Positions 11,223-22,639 are shown, counted from the stretch's first letter. The stretch is DNA of 64,000 nt from Odobenus rosmarus divergens (GCF_000321225.1 NW_004452125.1:57570-121569), one strand, 5' to 3'. Program-made: numbers and translations. Notes: generated from the letters alone by a model not told the origin.

Positions 11223-12117
11223 CACAGTTCTGATGTTATGTTGTGTCTCATCAGAGCAGTTACTAAGTTGATCTCAGTGAATATCAAGGGAAATAAAATT
11301 CATATTCAAACACTTTCCGCTGTTTCTGGAAATTAAATTATTATAGTGTGGATACGGTTTTGTTATGAAAACAGAATTTTTCTGTTATAACAAAAAGTCT
11401 TGTGACTAAAATATTTCTTGCTTGGTCCTTGCCCTATCAAATTATCCAAATTATAATCTGCTTTAGATAGTAAGTACACTTCACTTGATGCACCTTTAAT
11501 TTATATTACTGTTTTTTGAAAAGTTGAGTCAATATGCAAATTGAATAATTTTAAATATCAGAGGTTTTGTAAGAAACTTTGAAGCAAAGGGAATTTTTGT
11601 AAAGAGAAATCATTTTTATCATAAATTTATCTGTTTAGAAAGTTTAATTTTGTTAATTTTTTCACTTCAAGATGGCAGGGCTGGGGGCAGTTTCTGTAGT
11701 GGTGAGAATCTGGAAGCAAGGACATTCTGCATTTATGTAAGCGTAGCTGGGGAAGAGTAGTAGATTTGCAAAGTGGTTTACTTGAAAGTTATTTTCCTCT
11801 TAAGTTTCTCTTCTGGGGCCATAAATTACTCATATATTCTCTACCTATTGCTCTTATATTAAAGCAGTCTCTACTTTGGCCAGGGAAAGAAAGTAGGTAA
11901 GTAGGACAGTAAGTAGCTGGAGCCCGTCACTGCTGGTTTAAAATGCCTCTCCAATCTTATAAACCTCTTAGAGGTTATTAACATGTTTTCTATCTGAAGG
12001 AGCTTCTGCTTGCCCCATAGCTAAACTCGGATTTACAACCATGAGACTGGCAGCTAAGTTGATGTTTGACATATGTCTTCACTTTTCTTCAGGTTATTTG
12101 ATATTGGCAGACTGGAA

Positions 12118-12262
12118 ACTTTTTCTTACAGGGCAGTAAATATTTAGTCTAGTCCTAAGGCAGGCCATGTGGCAGTGCATAATCGAACGGGCCTGGCTGT
12201 GTTCCAGTAAAACTTTATTTAATAAAACAGGCGGTGGGCGGAGGGAGCCGTTTGTCAACTGC
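12118..12262 (-). mobile_element. hAT/MER-type DNA transposon fragment
   Basis: GTGTTCCAGTAAAACTTTATTT and AACAGGCGGTGGGC are hallmarks of an old non-autonomous element also present in opposite orientation at 15487-15692. Family name not certain. Confidence 0.65.
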
Positions 12263-12667
12263 TGCTTTGCATAATCTTAGGTATCTTGAAGCCACAGTCC
12301 AAGGACGGTAGAAAGAAGACAGAAGGAACCAGGTCCAGAAGTACAGACTTGTTAATTAGTTTGGGTTGGTTGGTTGGTTTCCAAGGAAAGTTGAGCAACT
12401 GTCCTGTGGCAAGAATTGCTCTAGGCACTGGGGTTAAACCGATGATTAAGCAGATGAGGTCTCTTTCCTCATGAAACTTAACACTTCCTAGCTGGTGTAC
12501 GTCTTATTTTCCTCCCCCCAATATGTGTCAGAAACATGTGATAGCAAGTGGTTTGGTTTTATGCATTTTCCGAAAAGAAGATACAGAGAAAATACTTTCA
12601 AGAGTCCAACCTAAACATTGCTTAGGTAAAATAAGACACTCCTGTAATTCTCTTTTAAAAAAAAATA

Positions 12668-12831
12668 AGTGGTTCTCAGTCTTGATTCTACATTAGAATC
12701 ACCTGGGAAGACTTTGAAAACTTCTGTCTTACTGTAGACCAATTAAACCAGAATCACTGGGGGTTGGACCCAGGCATTGGAATTTTTCATTTCCCAGGAA
12801 ATTTCACTGTGCTTCTGAAGTTGAGAACCAT
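12668..12831. mobile_element. MER5-like hAT element
   Basis: A short element bounded by inverted ends GTGGTTCTCAG and TTGAGAACCA, with internal TTAGAATCACCTGGGA, typical of MER5A/B. Confidence 0.8.
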
Positions 12832-13090
12832 GGCTTTCAAGGAAATGGGTTTCATGTGTGATAAAAATCTTAAAGAAATACCCCTTTACTTAGATGCATT
12901 TTTCTAGACATGAGTCAGCATTTATTAATTTTATTTTATGTAACCCTTTTCAGTAAGAGAACACATCTAATTTAAATTTCAAGTTTTAAATGAGCTTGTG
13001 CATGGATATTTTTAATAATGCTGTTTGACTTTCTACTCTTAATACTATTTATACTTTCTAAATTTAGTAATAATTGGTTGTCACCTTTAG

Positions 13091-13163
13091 GATACTGCTG
13101 GTCAAGAGAGGTTCAGAACATTAACTCCCAGCTATTATAGAGGTGCACAGGGTGTGATATTAG
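13091..13163 (+). CDS. RAB18: RAB18 coding exon (residues 63-87, G3/switch II)
   Basis: This 73-nt exon encodes [20 protein letters not shown] followed by GVIL and the first base of Val87. It holds the G3 box DTAGQE (residues 63-68). Gln67 is the residue that positions the hydrolytic water and is changed in GTP-locked mutants. The rest is the switch II helix, including the RabF-type YYRGA motif. The acceptor is TTTAG at 13086-13090 and the donor GTAAGG starts at 13164. Phase is compatible with both neighbours. No substitution or frameshift is seen, so the gene looks functional here. Confidence 0.97.
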
Positions 13164-14604
13164 GTAAGGTTTTACTTTACGATACTGCTTTAAGAATATT
13201 GTTGTTTTATTATTGCAATTTCTGATTTTCCTTATCTGTGAAGGTCAGTGAGTTTTTATTTTTCTTCAGGTATGTATTTATGTAACTTGAAGTTATATTA
13301 GCTTCATTTAATACTAATGAATATTTAAACATTCAAAATTCCTTTTCAGTCCTTTGTCTAGCAATTAAAAGATAAAGATCAGATTAATTTATTTGGTTTA
13401 AAAGCACATGTTGATGAAGATATAATTGAGGATTAATCCACATGTAATTGGTCTGTCTGAAGAGTGTTACCAGAAACTGATCTTCAGTCAGCAGTGCGTT
13501 AACATTTGCTGTGTGTTTATAAAGGAAGAAGCATGCTAGTTGCTTAGTTGAATCTGTTTTATGAGTCCTAAAAAGTCTAACAAGGCACTTAACATCGTTG
13601 ATTCATAATCATACAGAATTTAAAAACCAAATGTGGAGTCTCATTGTAAGTTGTTGAAAAGTACTTGTTACTAATATTCCTGGGAAACTTTTAAAAATAA
13701 ATATTGGTCAATTTTAGGGAAAATTGTCTTTTTATATTATGTCATAAATAGTGAGATTTTAGGTTCATTTCATTAATTTAACAGCAACTCTTATTTTGGT
13801 TTAGCATCTTTAAGTTTAAAAAACACCTTTTTTAAAAAAAAAAAAAACCAACATTTATTTATTTGACAGAGAGCAGGAGAGCACAGGCCGGGGAGCAGCA
13901 GAGGGAGAGGGAGAAGCAGGCTCCCCGCTGATCAGGGAGTCAGAGGTAGGGTTCGATCCCAGGACCCTGGGACCATGACCTGCCCCGAAGGCAGTTGCTT
14001 AAGCAACTGAGCCACCCAGACGCCCCTAGAAAACACTTTAAATTAATAAGGTCTTTATATGAATAAGCTCTTAATACATTTTAATGCAGTGGGATGGAAG
14101 ATGAAAGTGATAACAGGGAGACAATCAGGATCTTATCCGTTAAATTTACGTATTTTTTCACCAAAGTTGAAAATTCTGGTCCTTGTAAGAAACAAATTAA
14201 CAGGGTCGTCATAGATGTTTGAATTCATGGAAAAAAGTTTAGTATTTTGCCACAGATTTGGATCTGAATGTTTTAGTTTTTGGATAAATGTCTTTTATTG
14301 TTAAGAATGGGAACAGCTGTTGTTTTGCTTAAATTAATTTTCAGTTATCACCCAGGATATAATTTCATTTCTCTCACAGTGTGTCTTAATGAAATTGAAG
14401 TGTGTGTATGTATATGTTTATTATTATTTTTTAATACGCTTGTTTCTTCCATCTGCCTGAGTAGATACTGAATGTTCAGCATTTGAAGGCTTAGAAACAG
14501 ACTTGCCTATATAGAAATATTAGCTTGTAGTGACATATCAAAAATACAATGCCATTGCTTCTTATTTTTAATGCTTATTTAATAAGTGACCCTTTTTATT
14601 TCAG
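13164..14604 (+). other. RAB18: RAB18 intron between residues 87 codon halves
   Basis: This 1.44-kb intron has GT-AG ends and splits the Val87 codon after its first base. Apart from the Can-SINE at 13830-14026 it looks like unique AT-rich sequence. Confidence 0.9.
13830..14026 (-). mobile_element. Can-SINE, antisense
   Basis: Head GAGCCACCCAGACGCCCC at the right end, T-rich tail converted to an A-run at left. Flanks AAAACACCTTTT / AAAACACTTT are probably the target duplication. Lies in a RAB18 intron. Confidence 0.93.
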
Positions 14605-14723
14605 TTTATGATGTCACAAGAAGAGATACCTTTGTCAAATTGGATAATTGGTTAAATGAATTGGAAACATACTGCACGAGAAATGACATAGTAAACATGC
14701 TAGTTGGAAATAAAATTGATAAG
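14605..14723 (+). CDS. RAB18: RAB18 coding exon (residues 87-126, G4 box)
   Basis: This 119-nt exon completes Val87 and runs to Lys126. It includes YDVTRRDTFVKLDNWLNELE and the guanine-specificity G4 box NKID (residues 122-125), where Asn122 and Asp125 contact the base. The acceptor is TTTCAG ending at 14604 and the donor GTAAGA starts at 14724. The following intron is only 72 bp, so this exon and the next are probably spliced as a close pair. Confidence 0.97.
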
Positions 14724-14795
14724 GTAAGAAGTCAGACACTTGGCATTTTGACTGTATTTTGGTAGCTTTTCTTAATCTTTATATTTACCTTTTAG

Positions 14796-14862
14796 GAAAA
14801 TCGTGAAGTCGATAGAAACGAAGGCTTGAAATTTGCACGAAAGCATTCCATGTTATTTATAG
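14796..14862 (+). CDS. RAB18: RAB18 coding exon (residues 127-149)
   Basis: This 67-nt exon encodes ENREVDRNEGLKFARKHSML then FI and the first base of Glu149, the alpha4-beta6 part of the G domain. The acceptor is TTTTAG ending at 14795 and the donor GTAGGT starts at 14863. It is separated from the previous exon by a very short 72-bp intron, and from the last exon by a 3.6-kb intron full of repeats. Confidence 0.97.
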
Positions 14863-15099
14863 GTAGGTGTGTGAACTTTTATCCTTTCATTAGTAATGAG
14901 GAATTTTAAAATGGAATTTTTGCTAACATTTTTCTCTTTATGAACAGTAAAATGTATGTACTTAGTTCATCATTTTCTTGTGCTAACTGTAGAGCCAGGT
15001 TCATTTTTCCTTCTGTAAAAAAAAAAAAGAATCGGATCTCATTATGTGAAATTGTATAGGACAGAGATCATTCCTGTCAGGATACAGCGGCATTCGGCA

Positions 15100-15480
15100 A
15101 AGCCGGGCACCCAGTGTGTGTTGTACCTTGCTGGTCCTTGTGCTGGCAGCAGTGGGACCACCTGGGAGTTTGTTAGAAATGCTTCGTTTCGGTTGCAGCC
15201 CAGCTTTTCTGAATTAGAATCTGTATTTTTTTTTTTTTTTTTAAAGATTGTATTTATTTACCTGTCAGAGCACAAGCAGGGGGAGTGGCAGGCAGAGGGT
15301 GAAGCAGGCTTCCCGCTGAGCAGGGAGCCCGAGGCGGGACTGGATCCCAGGACCCTGGGACCATGACCTGAGCCGAAGGCAGACGCTTAACCAACTGAGC
15401 CACCCAGGCATCCCTGGAATCTGTATTTTAACAAGATCTTCATGTGATTTGAATGCACATTAATATTTGAGAAGCATGGT
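15100..15480. mobile_element. MER5-like fragment interrupted by a SINE
   Basis: ACCACCTGGGAGTTTGTTAG, GAATTAGAATCTGTATTTTA and TTGAGAAGCATGG match the MER5 layout. The SINE at 15230-15413 splits it. Confidence 0.65.
15230..15413 (-). mobile_element. Can-SINE, antisense
   Basis: Poly-T with AAAGATTGTATTTATTT, then CACAAGCAGGGGGAG, ending GAGCCACCCAGGCATCC. Target duplication GAATCTGTATTTT on both sides. Confidence 0.95.
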
Positions 15481-15486
15481 AAAATA

Positions 15487-15692
15487 GGGTTTGGCAGACT
15501 ACAGCATGGGGCCAAATCTGGTTCCACCATTTGTGTTGGTACACAACCTTACCTGTGCAATCATCAACATGCTGTGTGTGGCTGCCTTTGGGCTTCATGG
15601 CAGAGTTCAGTGGTTACAGCAGAAACCATATGGCATTCAAAGCGTAAGATATTTACCATCTGGCCCTTTACAGGAAAAGTTTGTTGACCCCC
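15487..15692 (+). mobile_element. hAT/MER-type DNA transposon fragment
   Basis: It begins GGGTTTGGCAGACTACAG and ends CATCTGGCCCTTTACAGGAA plus GTTTGTTGACCCC, the known ends of an old non-autonomous hAT-like repeat. The family is the same as 12118-12262. Confidence 0.7.
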
Positions 15693-16014
15693 TGTCTAGA
15701 AAAGTGGACAAGATCTATCACTGGAGCTTTTTTAACATTACAGGTTCCCTGGGCCTTGTCACAGGTCTTAAACTGGGCCTGGAAGACAGTTTCTAAAACC
15801 ATCCTAGTTGATTCTGATGTGAAGCCAGCTTTAGGAATTACTGGTTTAGCTATTCCACTGTTAGGATCTTTTAGGAATTAGGAAATGGAAATAAAAGAAC
15901 ATCATCTATAGATAGAAGCAGGGTGCTGTAAGTGGAAGGTAATAGGCAATTTTAGAAAGGAATTGAGTACTACCTTTTCTGTTTACTTGCTGGGCGTCCT
16001 TCATTTTGATACAT

Positions 16015-16914
16015 GAGTTCAGTAAACATTTACTGAACACTGAGACTATAACAAACAGATGAACAAAATGGACAAAGTCCCTGCCCTCATGAAGCTTACA
16101 TTCTAGTAGAGGAAACAGACTTAAAGAAGTAAGTAGTGCTATGAAGGAGAGAGAGTATGATGGGGATGGGAGGTAATTAGGGGAAGTTCTTTGAGGTAGT
16201 GCCATTGGAACAAGAATCCATAAAATGAAGATCTAGAGGGAGAACATCTCAGGCTGACAGAATAGCAAATATTTCCTGAGGTAGGAACGAGTTTAGTGTG
16301 TTTAAGGGATAGGAAGAAAGCTTGTGGGCTGGGAGCATAGTGTATGTTGGGGGCAAAGGTGGGGATGGTGGTAGGTGAAATTTAAAAGGTCATGTTGGGC
16401 CTTGTGTAGGGTGTGGTAAAGAAATGGATTTTATTCTAAGTGTGGAATGCAGGGGAGTAGTGCTGTGATCTGATACTCTTTTAAAAAGACCTGTTTGTAC
16501 AGAAAATGGTCCATGAGAAGCAGAAGCAAGAGGCTTGTCATGGCCCAGATGAATAACGCTGGTGCCTTTGACTATGGGAGTGGTTGTGGGTGGCTTCCGG
16601 AAGGTTGGCAGATCTAGGAGATATTTGGATGGTAAAGGTGACAGGCTCTGCTGATAGATTGGGTATTTTTTTTAAAGATTTTATTTTTTTCATTCGACAG
16701 AGAAAGAACTCAAGCAGGGGGAGTGGGAGAGGGAGAAGCAGGCTTCCTGCCAAGCAGAGAGCCCGACGCGGGGTTCGATCCCAGGATTCTGGGTATTGAG
16801 GATAAGGAAAGAGAGCAATCAGGGGTAACTCTGAGTCTCTGGCATTTAGGATGAAGACATTGGATTTGACAAGATGGAGAATGCTGGTATTTTTTAAAAG
16901 AAAAGTTTCAACCA
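16015..16914 (+). mobile_element. Ancient mammalian interspersed repeat, unassigned
   Basis: TCAGTAAACATTTACTGAAC, CCCTGCCCTCATGAAGCTTA and GGGCCTTGTGTAGG are blocks of an old mammal-wide repeat recognised from memory. The SINE at 16671-16793 interrupts it. A short related piece lies at 52835-52940. Confidence 0.55.
16671..16793 (-). mobile_element. Can-SINE, antisense, 5' truncated
   Basis: TTTAAAGATTTTATTTTTTT start; the copy stops at CAGGATTCTGG without the head. Flanked by TTGGGTATT / CTGGGTATT. It forms an inverted pair with the SINE at 16915. Confidence 0.9.
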
Positions 16915-17117
16915 GGGACGCCGGGGTGGCTCAGTCATTAAGCGTCTGCCTTCGGCTCGGGTTATGGTCCCAGGGTCCTGGAATCAAGCCCCTCATCGGG
17001 CTCCCTGCTCGGCGGGAGGCCTGCTTCTCCCTCTCCCACTCCCCCTGCTTGTGTTCCCTCTCTCGCAGTGTCTCTCTCTCTTAAATAAATAAAAAAAATC
17101 TTAAAAAAAAAAAAAAA
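16915..17117 (+). mobile_element. Can-SINE, sense
   Basis: Head GGGACGCCGGGGTGGCTCAG, full body and AAATAAATAAAAAAAATC tail with A15. In a RAB18 intron. Confidence 0.95.
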
Positions 17118-17162
17118 GAAACGTTTCCACGGAGTGGTGAGAACAAAAACCTAGTTAGAGTA

Positions 17163-17486
17163 CAGTTGACCCTTGAACAATGTGGGGTTAGGGGTCCCGA
17201 CACATCCCCCCCCACAAGTCGGAAATCTGCGTATACCTTTGACTCCCCCAAAACTGAACTAATAATTGCCTGTTGACCTGAAGTTTTACTGATAAAGTCA
17301 GTTAATGCATGTTCTGTATGTTGTGTGTATTACATACTGTATTCTTATGGTAAAGCTAGAGAAAAGAGAATGTTATTAAAATCATAAGGAAGAATACCTT
17401 TATGGTACTGTCCTGTGTTTATTGAACAATATCCACGTGTAAATGGAACTGCACAGTTCACACTGGTGTTGTTCAAAGGTCAGTTA
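17163..17486 (+). mobile_element. Tigger2-like (pogo) DNA transposon, non-autonomous
   Basis: Left end CAGTTGACCCTTGAACAATG and right end GTTGTTCAAAGGTCAGTTAG are degenerate inverted repeats. It is preceded by TA. Internal GTCGGAAATCTGCGTATACC also fits. About 320 bp, with no transposase frame. Confidence 0.8.
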
Positions 17487-18476
17487 GAGTCTGAAGAAAA
17501 AATGTGAAATAAGGAAGTGGAAATGGCTTACATAGGTTAAGTTTTGATGACAATTTTGCTTTGAATGAGAGGGAGAACCCATGTGGCTTCTAGAAGAGTG
17601 TGTGGGCTGGAAGGCAGGGTGGTTGGTTACTTGGTTGGTTAGTAAGATGCACAGTAATTTTGGCAGACTTTTTAAAGCTGACTGATGTGATCCAGTAGTG
17701 AGAGCACATGATTCTTCAGTGAATGAGAAGGGATGGGATCCGAGAAGTAGAAAAGGGGATGCTCCTAGATAGCAGCAGGGGCAGTTCATCCACTGTCACA
17801 GGAGCGAAGGCAGAGCCTAAGGTCACAAATGCAGACAGGTTGGTGACTCTCTTGGTGGGATGATCAGTGCTCCTGTCAGATCGTTTCTATTTTTCTCAGC
17901 ATAAAGTTAGGTCATGAGCTGAGATAGAGGAGTTTTCTGATAAAGGAATAAGAGAGTCATCTCAGATAGTGAAAAAGGTAATTACTAGGGAAAGGTCGGA
18001 TTGGGGAGCAGCGCTCAATGTCCACATGAGTTTCATGGGGAGCATAAATGCCAAAGGAGATCAGTGTCCATGGTTGTATATCATTTATCCAGTCACCTAT
18101 AGCTGTTTGGTTGCAGGCACAGAACAGCCCGACTATTGAGCTTGGAGCCTGAATTTCCTTATTCTGAAATGGGAATAATAATCTGTTTTGGGGGTTGATT
18201 TTAAGAACTAACTGAAAAATTGAGAAAACTTTGGCATAGTGTACAATTCTATCACAGAACCCTGGGCTTATATACCCCTCTTCTTGTGGGTAGAATTTGA
18301 ATAGCTCAGCTTTGAGAGTTGGGGGAAATTCACGAATTTTAAACCTCTGGGGAGAAACTGCTCATATGCCTCTGCATATACTGCCGGCTGATATTTATGC
18401 CATAATAATTTCCCAGGAAAACATCGGAATATGACCAGAAAAGAATAGACTCTGACATTTTTTTCTTGAATTTTAG

Positions 18477-18652
18477 AGGCAAGTGCAAAAACCTGTGATG
18501 GTGTACAGTGTGCCTTTGAGGAACTTGTTGAAAAGATCATTCAGACGCCTGGACTGTGGGAAAGTGAGAACCAGAATAAAGGAGTCAAACTGACACACAG
18601 GGAAGAAGGCCCTGGAGGAGGAGCCTGTGGCGGTTACTGTTCTGTGTTATAA
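18477..18652 (+). CDS. RAB18: RAB18 last coding exon (residues 149-206, G5 box and prenylation site)
   Basis: This exon encodes (E)ASAKTCDGVQCAFEELVEK onward to GGACGGYCSVL and the stop TAA at 18650-18652. It contains the G5 box SAK (residues 151-153), the alpha5 helix, the hypervariable tail and a C-terminal Cys-Ser-Val-Leu. Cys203 of this motif is the site of the single geranylgeranyl anchor that lets Rab18 bind ER and lipid-droplet membranes. The acceptor is TTTTAG ending at 18476. With the other exons the C-terminus falls exactly at residue 206, the usual length of mammalian Rab18. Confidence 0.97.
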
Positions 18653-19760
18653 ACTCTGGGAAACTCCATCTCTTGCATATTTGATCAGATAGTGACATCT
18701 TTCTGTATATAAACTTTAACTGCTATTTTAGGGACCTTGCAGTTTGCACATATTTGTTTTGTATCATGGCAGTAAATATTTGCAAGAAATCCCACTCATC
18801 GGCTTTCCCAGGTACAATGTTATGGTAAGCATGCACAGTTTGCAGTCTACAGTTTTTTATGTAACATAAAATAGGTGTACTTTTTTAAGTACATTTGATT
18901 TTATGATTTACATTTATCATGTGATTAAAAAAATCCACCTATCTAGTCTATGTTGATACAAGGTCTACTTTTGGTCTCTTCTTTGCTTAAATACTCCTCT
19001 ATCAATTACTGAATTAATTGGTATGTAGAACTCCCAGAACCACTGGGAGATATTCAGGTATCATCAAACCTGGCAAATTTCCTTTCAGGAATAACACAGA
19101 GCATGATTCCACAGCTTTTGTAGGATGTTTGCTGACAGATTCTCTTTTAGTACTAAGCGAAATTCTCTACAGGATGCAGTCCAGGCCAATTTATAATTAA
19201 ATATCTGTTCTGATGATGCTTCTAAAGTAGCATTGATGTGTTAAGAAGTTTGGTCTTGCTTTTAAATTTTCTTCAATGAGTAGCTCAGTTGCTTAACTGG
19301 AGTTTTAACTCTGTGATATGTACATTGGATTCTGACCCTTTGTGCAGCGTTTTTTGTTATGTGGTGTTTGGCAGAATGACAATAAGGTTTTCCCCCATTT
19401 TGGTTTTGGAAGGACGAGAATAGTGTGTTTATGTAACTCATGTAGTACTTTCCTTACCACTTTAAAAACCAACACCTTTTTCCATAGATGGTGGTTGTGT
19501 TTGTCCAGGTACCTCAATTGTAGCTTGTGTCCTGTTTATGAACATCTGTATCTTATGACTTCCCTAAATGACTAGTTGATATTCAGAAACCTATATCTGT
19601 GTTTTGAGGGTTGGGAAAAATAGAACACTAAATGACAATATGAGAAAGACATATTGCTTCCAGATTTTGATGTGTGTGGGAAAATACTATTGCAATGAAA
19701 ATCTTGGTAATTTACTGTAACAAGTAGCCAATAGTTTATCAAAACCAACTTGTACAGACT

Positions 19761-19766
19761 AATAAA
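19761..19766 (+). promoter_or_regulatory. Candidate proximal poly(A) signal AATAAA
   Basis: An AATAAA hexamer lies 1.1 kb into the presumed RAB18 3' UTR, with T-rich sequence following. It could support a shorter mRNA form. Only the hexamer is seen; its use is inferred. Confidence 0.4.
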
Positions 19767-20431
19767 TCTTTTCCACAGTATTCAGTTTTCTAACCTCTTG
19801 CTATTATACATTGCTTATTTTTTTCACTCGTATGTTACTTAATTTAACGTTGTTATCTGCTATATTAAGCCCCCAAGTAAGTTATTTGTCCTTTCAAGCA
19901 GGTCACCATGATACCCCTTAGTAAGATTTCTGATATTAATTTCTGGGCAGTTTGTTCTTTGTATACAGTTGCAAATGATAGATTTTTTCCTGGGTCACCT
20001 TTGCAATAACTTGTGTTAGTGGATTTACTTCAGGTTGGATTCTTTCTGAACTGTACATCTTCACATAAGAAAACCTTACATTCTACTTGGTTCACACTTG
20101 TGAGACCACATTACATGTGATTAAAGGTTTTATACATTATATATGTATTTACTAAACATAAAACATTTACTCCTTTGCTGTTGGAGAAAGGTAGCTAACA
20201 CATGTACTTAAGATTTGTTTGTGTTACATTAAAGCTGTAGATTTGTATATTTATGTAGTGTCTGTATTGACAAGACATTTATTTCTGTTACTGCTTTTTG
20301 CTCCTTGAGCTATATAAATCTTGTGCTTTGGATTGTTGTGTTGATTTGGTCAAAATTTGGATACATATGAGTCACTTTTAAAAACTAATTTTGTTTGATA
20401 GATTTATATTGTAACCTTTTATAGTTTTTGA

Positions 20432-20437
20432 AATAAA
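20432..20437 (+). promoter_or_regulatory. Candidate distal poly(A) signal AATAAA of RAB18
   Basis: AATAAA lies within GAAATAAATATAGCC, followed about 20-30 bases later by a GT-rich stretch (ATTTGTGGAGGAGG), which is a classic cleavage-site layout. It is the best candidate for the main 3' end. Another AATAAA at 20774 is less well placed. Confidence 0.6.
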
Positions 20438-20455
20438 TATAGCCTGCTTTCCCCA

Positions 20456-21800
20456 GATGCATTTGTGGAGGAGGTATTCTACATTTCCCTATTACTCTCA
20501 TGGGCTGAGGAACATCTGAATATAGTGTTCCTCAGTTTCTAATATATGGCTTTCACTTTACTATTTTGTTGCAAGCTTATTTCCTAGTGGAGTTTTCCTC
20601 AGTGTAGTAGTTATGATATCTGAAATTAGTCATTTAAACAGCTGAGGATTTTGTTAATTCTTCATTTCCACATCATTTGAAATAGTTTAAAAGTGCCTTT
20701 TGCAGATGGTGCAAATTAGAAATACTAGAATATAGTGCTTTGAATTCTAGGAGTACTGACACAGACCTAAACAAATAAATACTCAATTTATATTGAGAGT
20801 AATAGTCAACTTTTATTGAAAGCTTCCTTGGTACCAGGTGTCCTAAGAGCTGGTTTATTTATTTCATTAAACCTCACAGCAACCTTAAGAGACTGCCTGG
20901 TAAACCTATTATGCCCATTTTAAAGATGAGGATAATGAAACATAGGTTTTCTAGGTAACTCCTCAAAGATCACAAAGCTTCATCAGTGATGGAGTTGGCT
21001 TCCAGTGAAGGCATTTTTCATTAAGTCCGTGGTCTCAACCACCACTCCTTTGTTACTAGCTCTTTTGTTTTAACACAGCAGGATTAAAGGCATTCCCTCA
21101 TGTTTTCTAAATCATTTTTTTGTTATGTGTAATAGAAGTAGGTCAGATTTCTTGGTTATAAAGTAAATTCCAGTGATGTAAACTAACCAGGTAAGTCATT
21201 TGATCTAAAAGTTAAGGTAGCAGAGTGGTTGGTCTCTTTAGTCCTTTTCCTTCTTTGGATAGAATGAAAATCCCTGACTTAGGAAAGATATAAAATCAGG
21301 AGATGTATGGGACCTTAACTTTGTAACTGGACCTGAGAAAAGAAATTAAATCTGGGAATAGTCTTTTGCTCAAAATTGAAATCTGGGGGAGTGTTCTCGT
21401 TTCAAGTGCTTAATTGCCGTTATCTACAGATTCACACTGGGAGTTGACTGTATAATTGAACACAGTGGAATTGAACTTGATTTTGATTCATTGTACTTAG
21501 CATACTCAAGAAATATATGTGATTCTGTACAAGTGTGGAACTGACCCCATAGCTCATAAAAGAATCCTTATACCACTACCTTTTCTTTCTGTGGGATGGC
21601 ACAGACCTACCTCATATCCATAATACCTTTAAACAATTTAGTGTATAGTTTTTCGTATTTTCAAGTGAACTGGGATAATCCTCTAGGTACTCTGGATTGT
21701 AGTTCTTCTCAATATTTAAGTATTATGCTTCTATATCTTGGGTTCCATTTCACTAGTCATACTTTGAAAGTTTTTTGTCTGTTTAGATGGAAAATCCTTT
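20456..21800. other. Intergenic DNA just downstream of RAB18
   Basis: AT-rich sequence with only a MIR. No young repeat and no gene-like open frame is seen. Confidence 0.6.
20800..21040 (-). mobile_element. MIR element
   Basis: TTTATTGAAAGCTTCCTTGG, TTCATTAAACCTCACAGC and CCCATTTTAAAGATGAGG match MIR in reverse complement. Confidence 0.8.
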
Positions 21801-21802
21801 AT

Positions 21803-22002
21803 TTATTTATTTATTTAAAGATTTAATTTATTTATTTGACAGAGAGACACAGCGAGAGAGGGAACACAAGCAGGGGGAGTGGGAGAGGGAGAAGCAGGCT
21901 TCCCGCCGAGCAGGGAGCCCGATGCGGGGCTCGATCCCAGGACCCTGGGACCATGACCTGAGCCGAAGGCAGACGCTTAATGACTGAGCCACCCAGGCGC
22001 CC
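21803..22002 (-). mobile_element. Can-SINE, antisense
   Basis: TTTAAAGATTTAATTTATT start, CACAGCGAGAGAGGGAAC, end GAGCCACCCAGGCGCCC. Imperfect duplication GGAAAATCCTTT / GGAAAAAGCCTTT. Confidence 0.95.
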
Positions 22003-22439
22003 TGGGAAAAAGCCTTTAATCAGTTTCTGGAAGACATTACCCTAGTTCTGACCCCAGCTATTCCTTGGGTAATTAACTAGAGACTCCATCTTGGGTTTTG
22101 TCTAAGAATGTTGAAAGAAGTGAATAGAAAGAAACAGGCTAAGTCAAGACTTGGAGCTAAGGAATATAAATGCAGATTTACTGAGGGATTTCTGATTTTT
22201 TTCCCCTCCAAAATGGGAGCATTTTACCAGTTTGAACAACAACAACAAAAAGGAGTCAATTTCTGTTGGGGCTTTAAATTTTACTATTTGTTGTTAGCTT
22301 TTTGTTTCATATTTAGAAATCCATGTTGTTTCTGATTGTGGTATAAAGTTTGCTTAAGTGCCTCTTTAGAGGTGTTGTGTTAACATATACATTTCCAGTT
22401 GTGTGTGCACCTGTTCTCAGTCCTGCACCCCCACATCTC

Positions 22440-22560
22440 TCACACATAATACTTTTTTTTAATTAACCTGGTAAGTGACAGATTATGTAATTTTATTTGT
22501 ATTTCTTTGATTACTAGTGAGATTGGCACTTTTAATATTTTGTTGGATATTTGTATTGTT
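22440..22560 (-). mobile_element. LINE-1 3' end fragment, antisense
   Basis: TTATTTGTATTTCTTTGATT and TAGTGAGATTGGCACTTTT are typical of an L1M 3' UTR in reverse complement. Confidence 0.65.
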
Positions 22561-22639
22561 TTCTTTAATTCCTTGCTCAGGTATGTTGTGGTTGCCCATA
22601 CAGCATTCACTTCCACCCACATTTTCTTTGGATAACCAA

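Larger units (their letters stand above)
8069..13090 (+). other. RAB18: RAB18 intron between residues 62 and 63
   Basis: This 5-kb intron has GT-AG ends. It carries a partial SINE (9490-9588), a duplicated segment with an assembly gap inside a SINE (10439-10994), another SINE (11061-11222) and two hAT/MER-type fragments (12118-12262, 12668-12831). The parts at 8730-9480 and 9600-10420 show nothing recognisable beyond AT-rich unique sequence. Confidence 0.85.
14863..18476 (+). other. RAB18: RAB18 last intron
   Basis: This 3.6-kb intron lies before the terminal coding exon. It is dense in repeats: MER5-like and other hAT fragments, an ancient repeat from 16015, an inverted pair of Can-SINEs and a Tigger2-like element. 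17700-18470 resembles old degraded repeat and unique sequence without a gene. Confidence 0.9.
18653..20455 (+). other. RAB18: RAB18 3' untranslated region (probable extent)
   Basis: This is the sequence from the stop codon to just past the strongest-looking poly(A) signal. It is AT-rich with no long open frame. It holds no Can-SINE or L1, in contrast to the flanking DNA, which fits a retained 3' UTR under selection. Internal signals could give shorter transcripts. The exact end is inferred, since no transcript data are available. Confidence 0.7.

Noticed and set aside
20774..20779. AATAAA as the main RAB18 poly(A) signal
   Set aside because: The downstream sequence lacks a GT-rich element. 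The signal at 20432 has a better layout.
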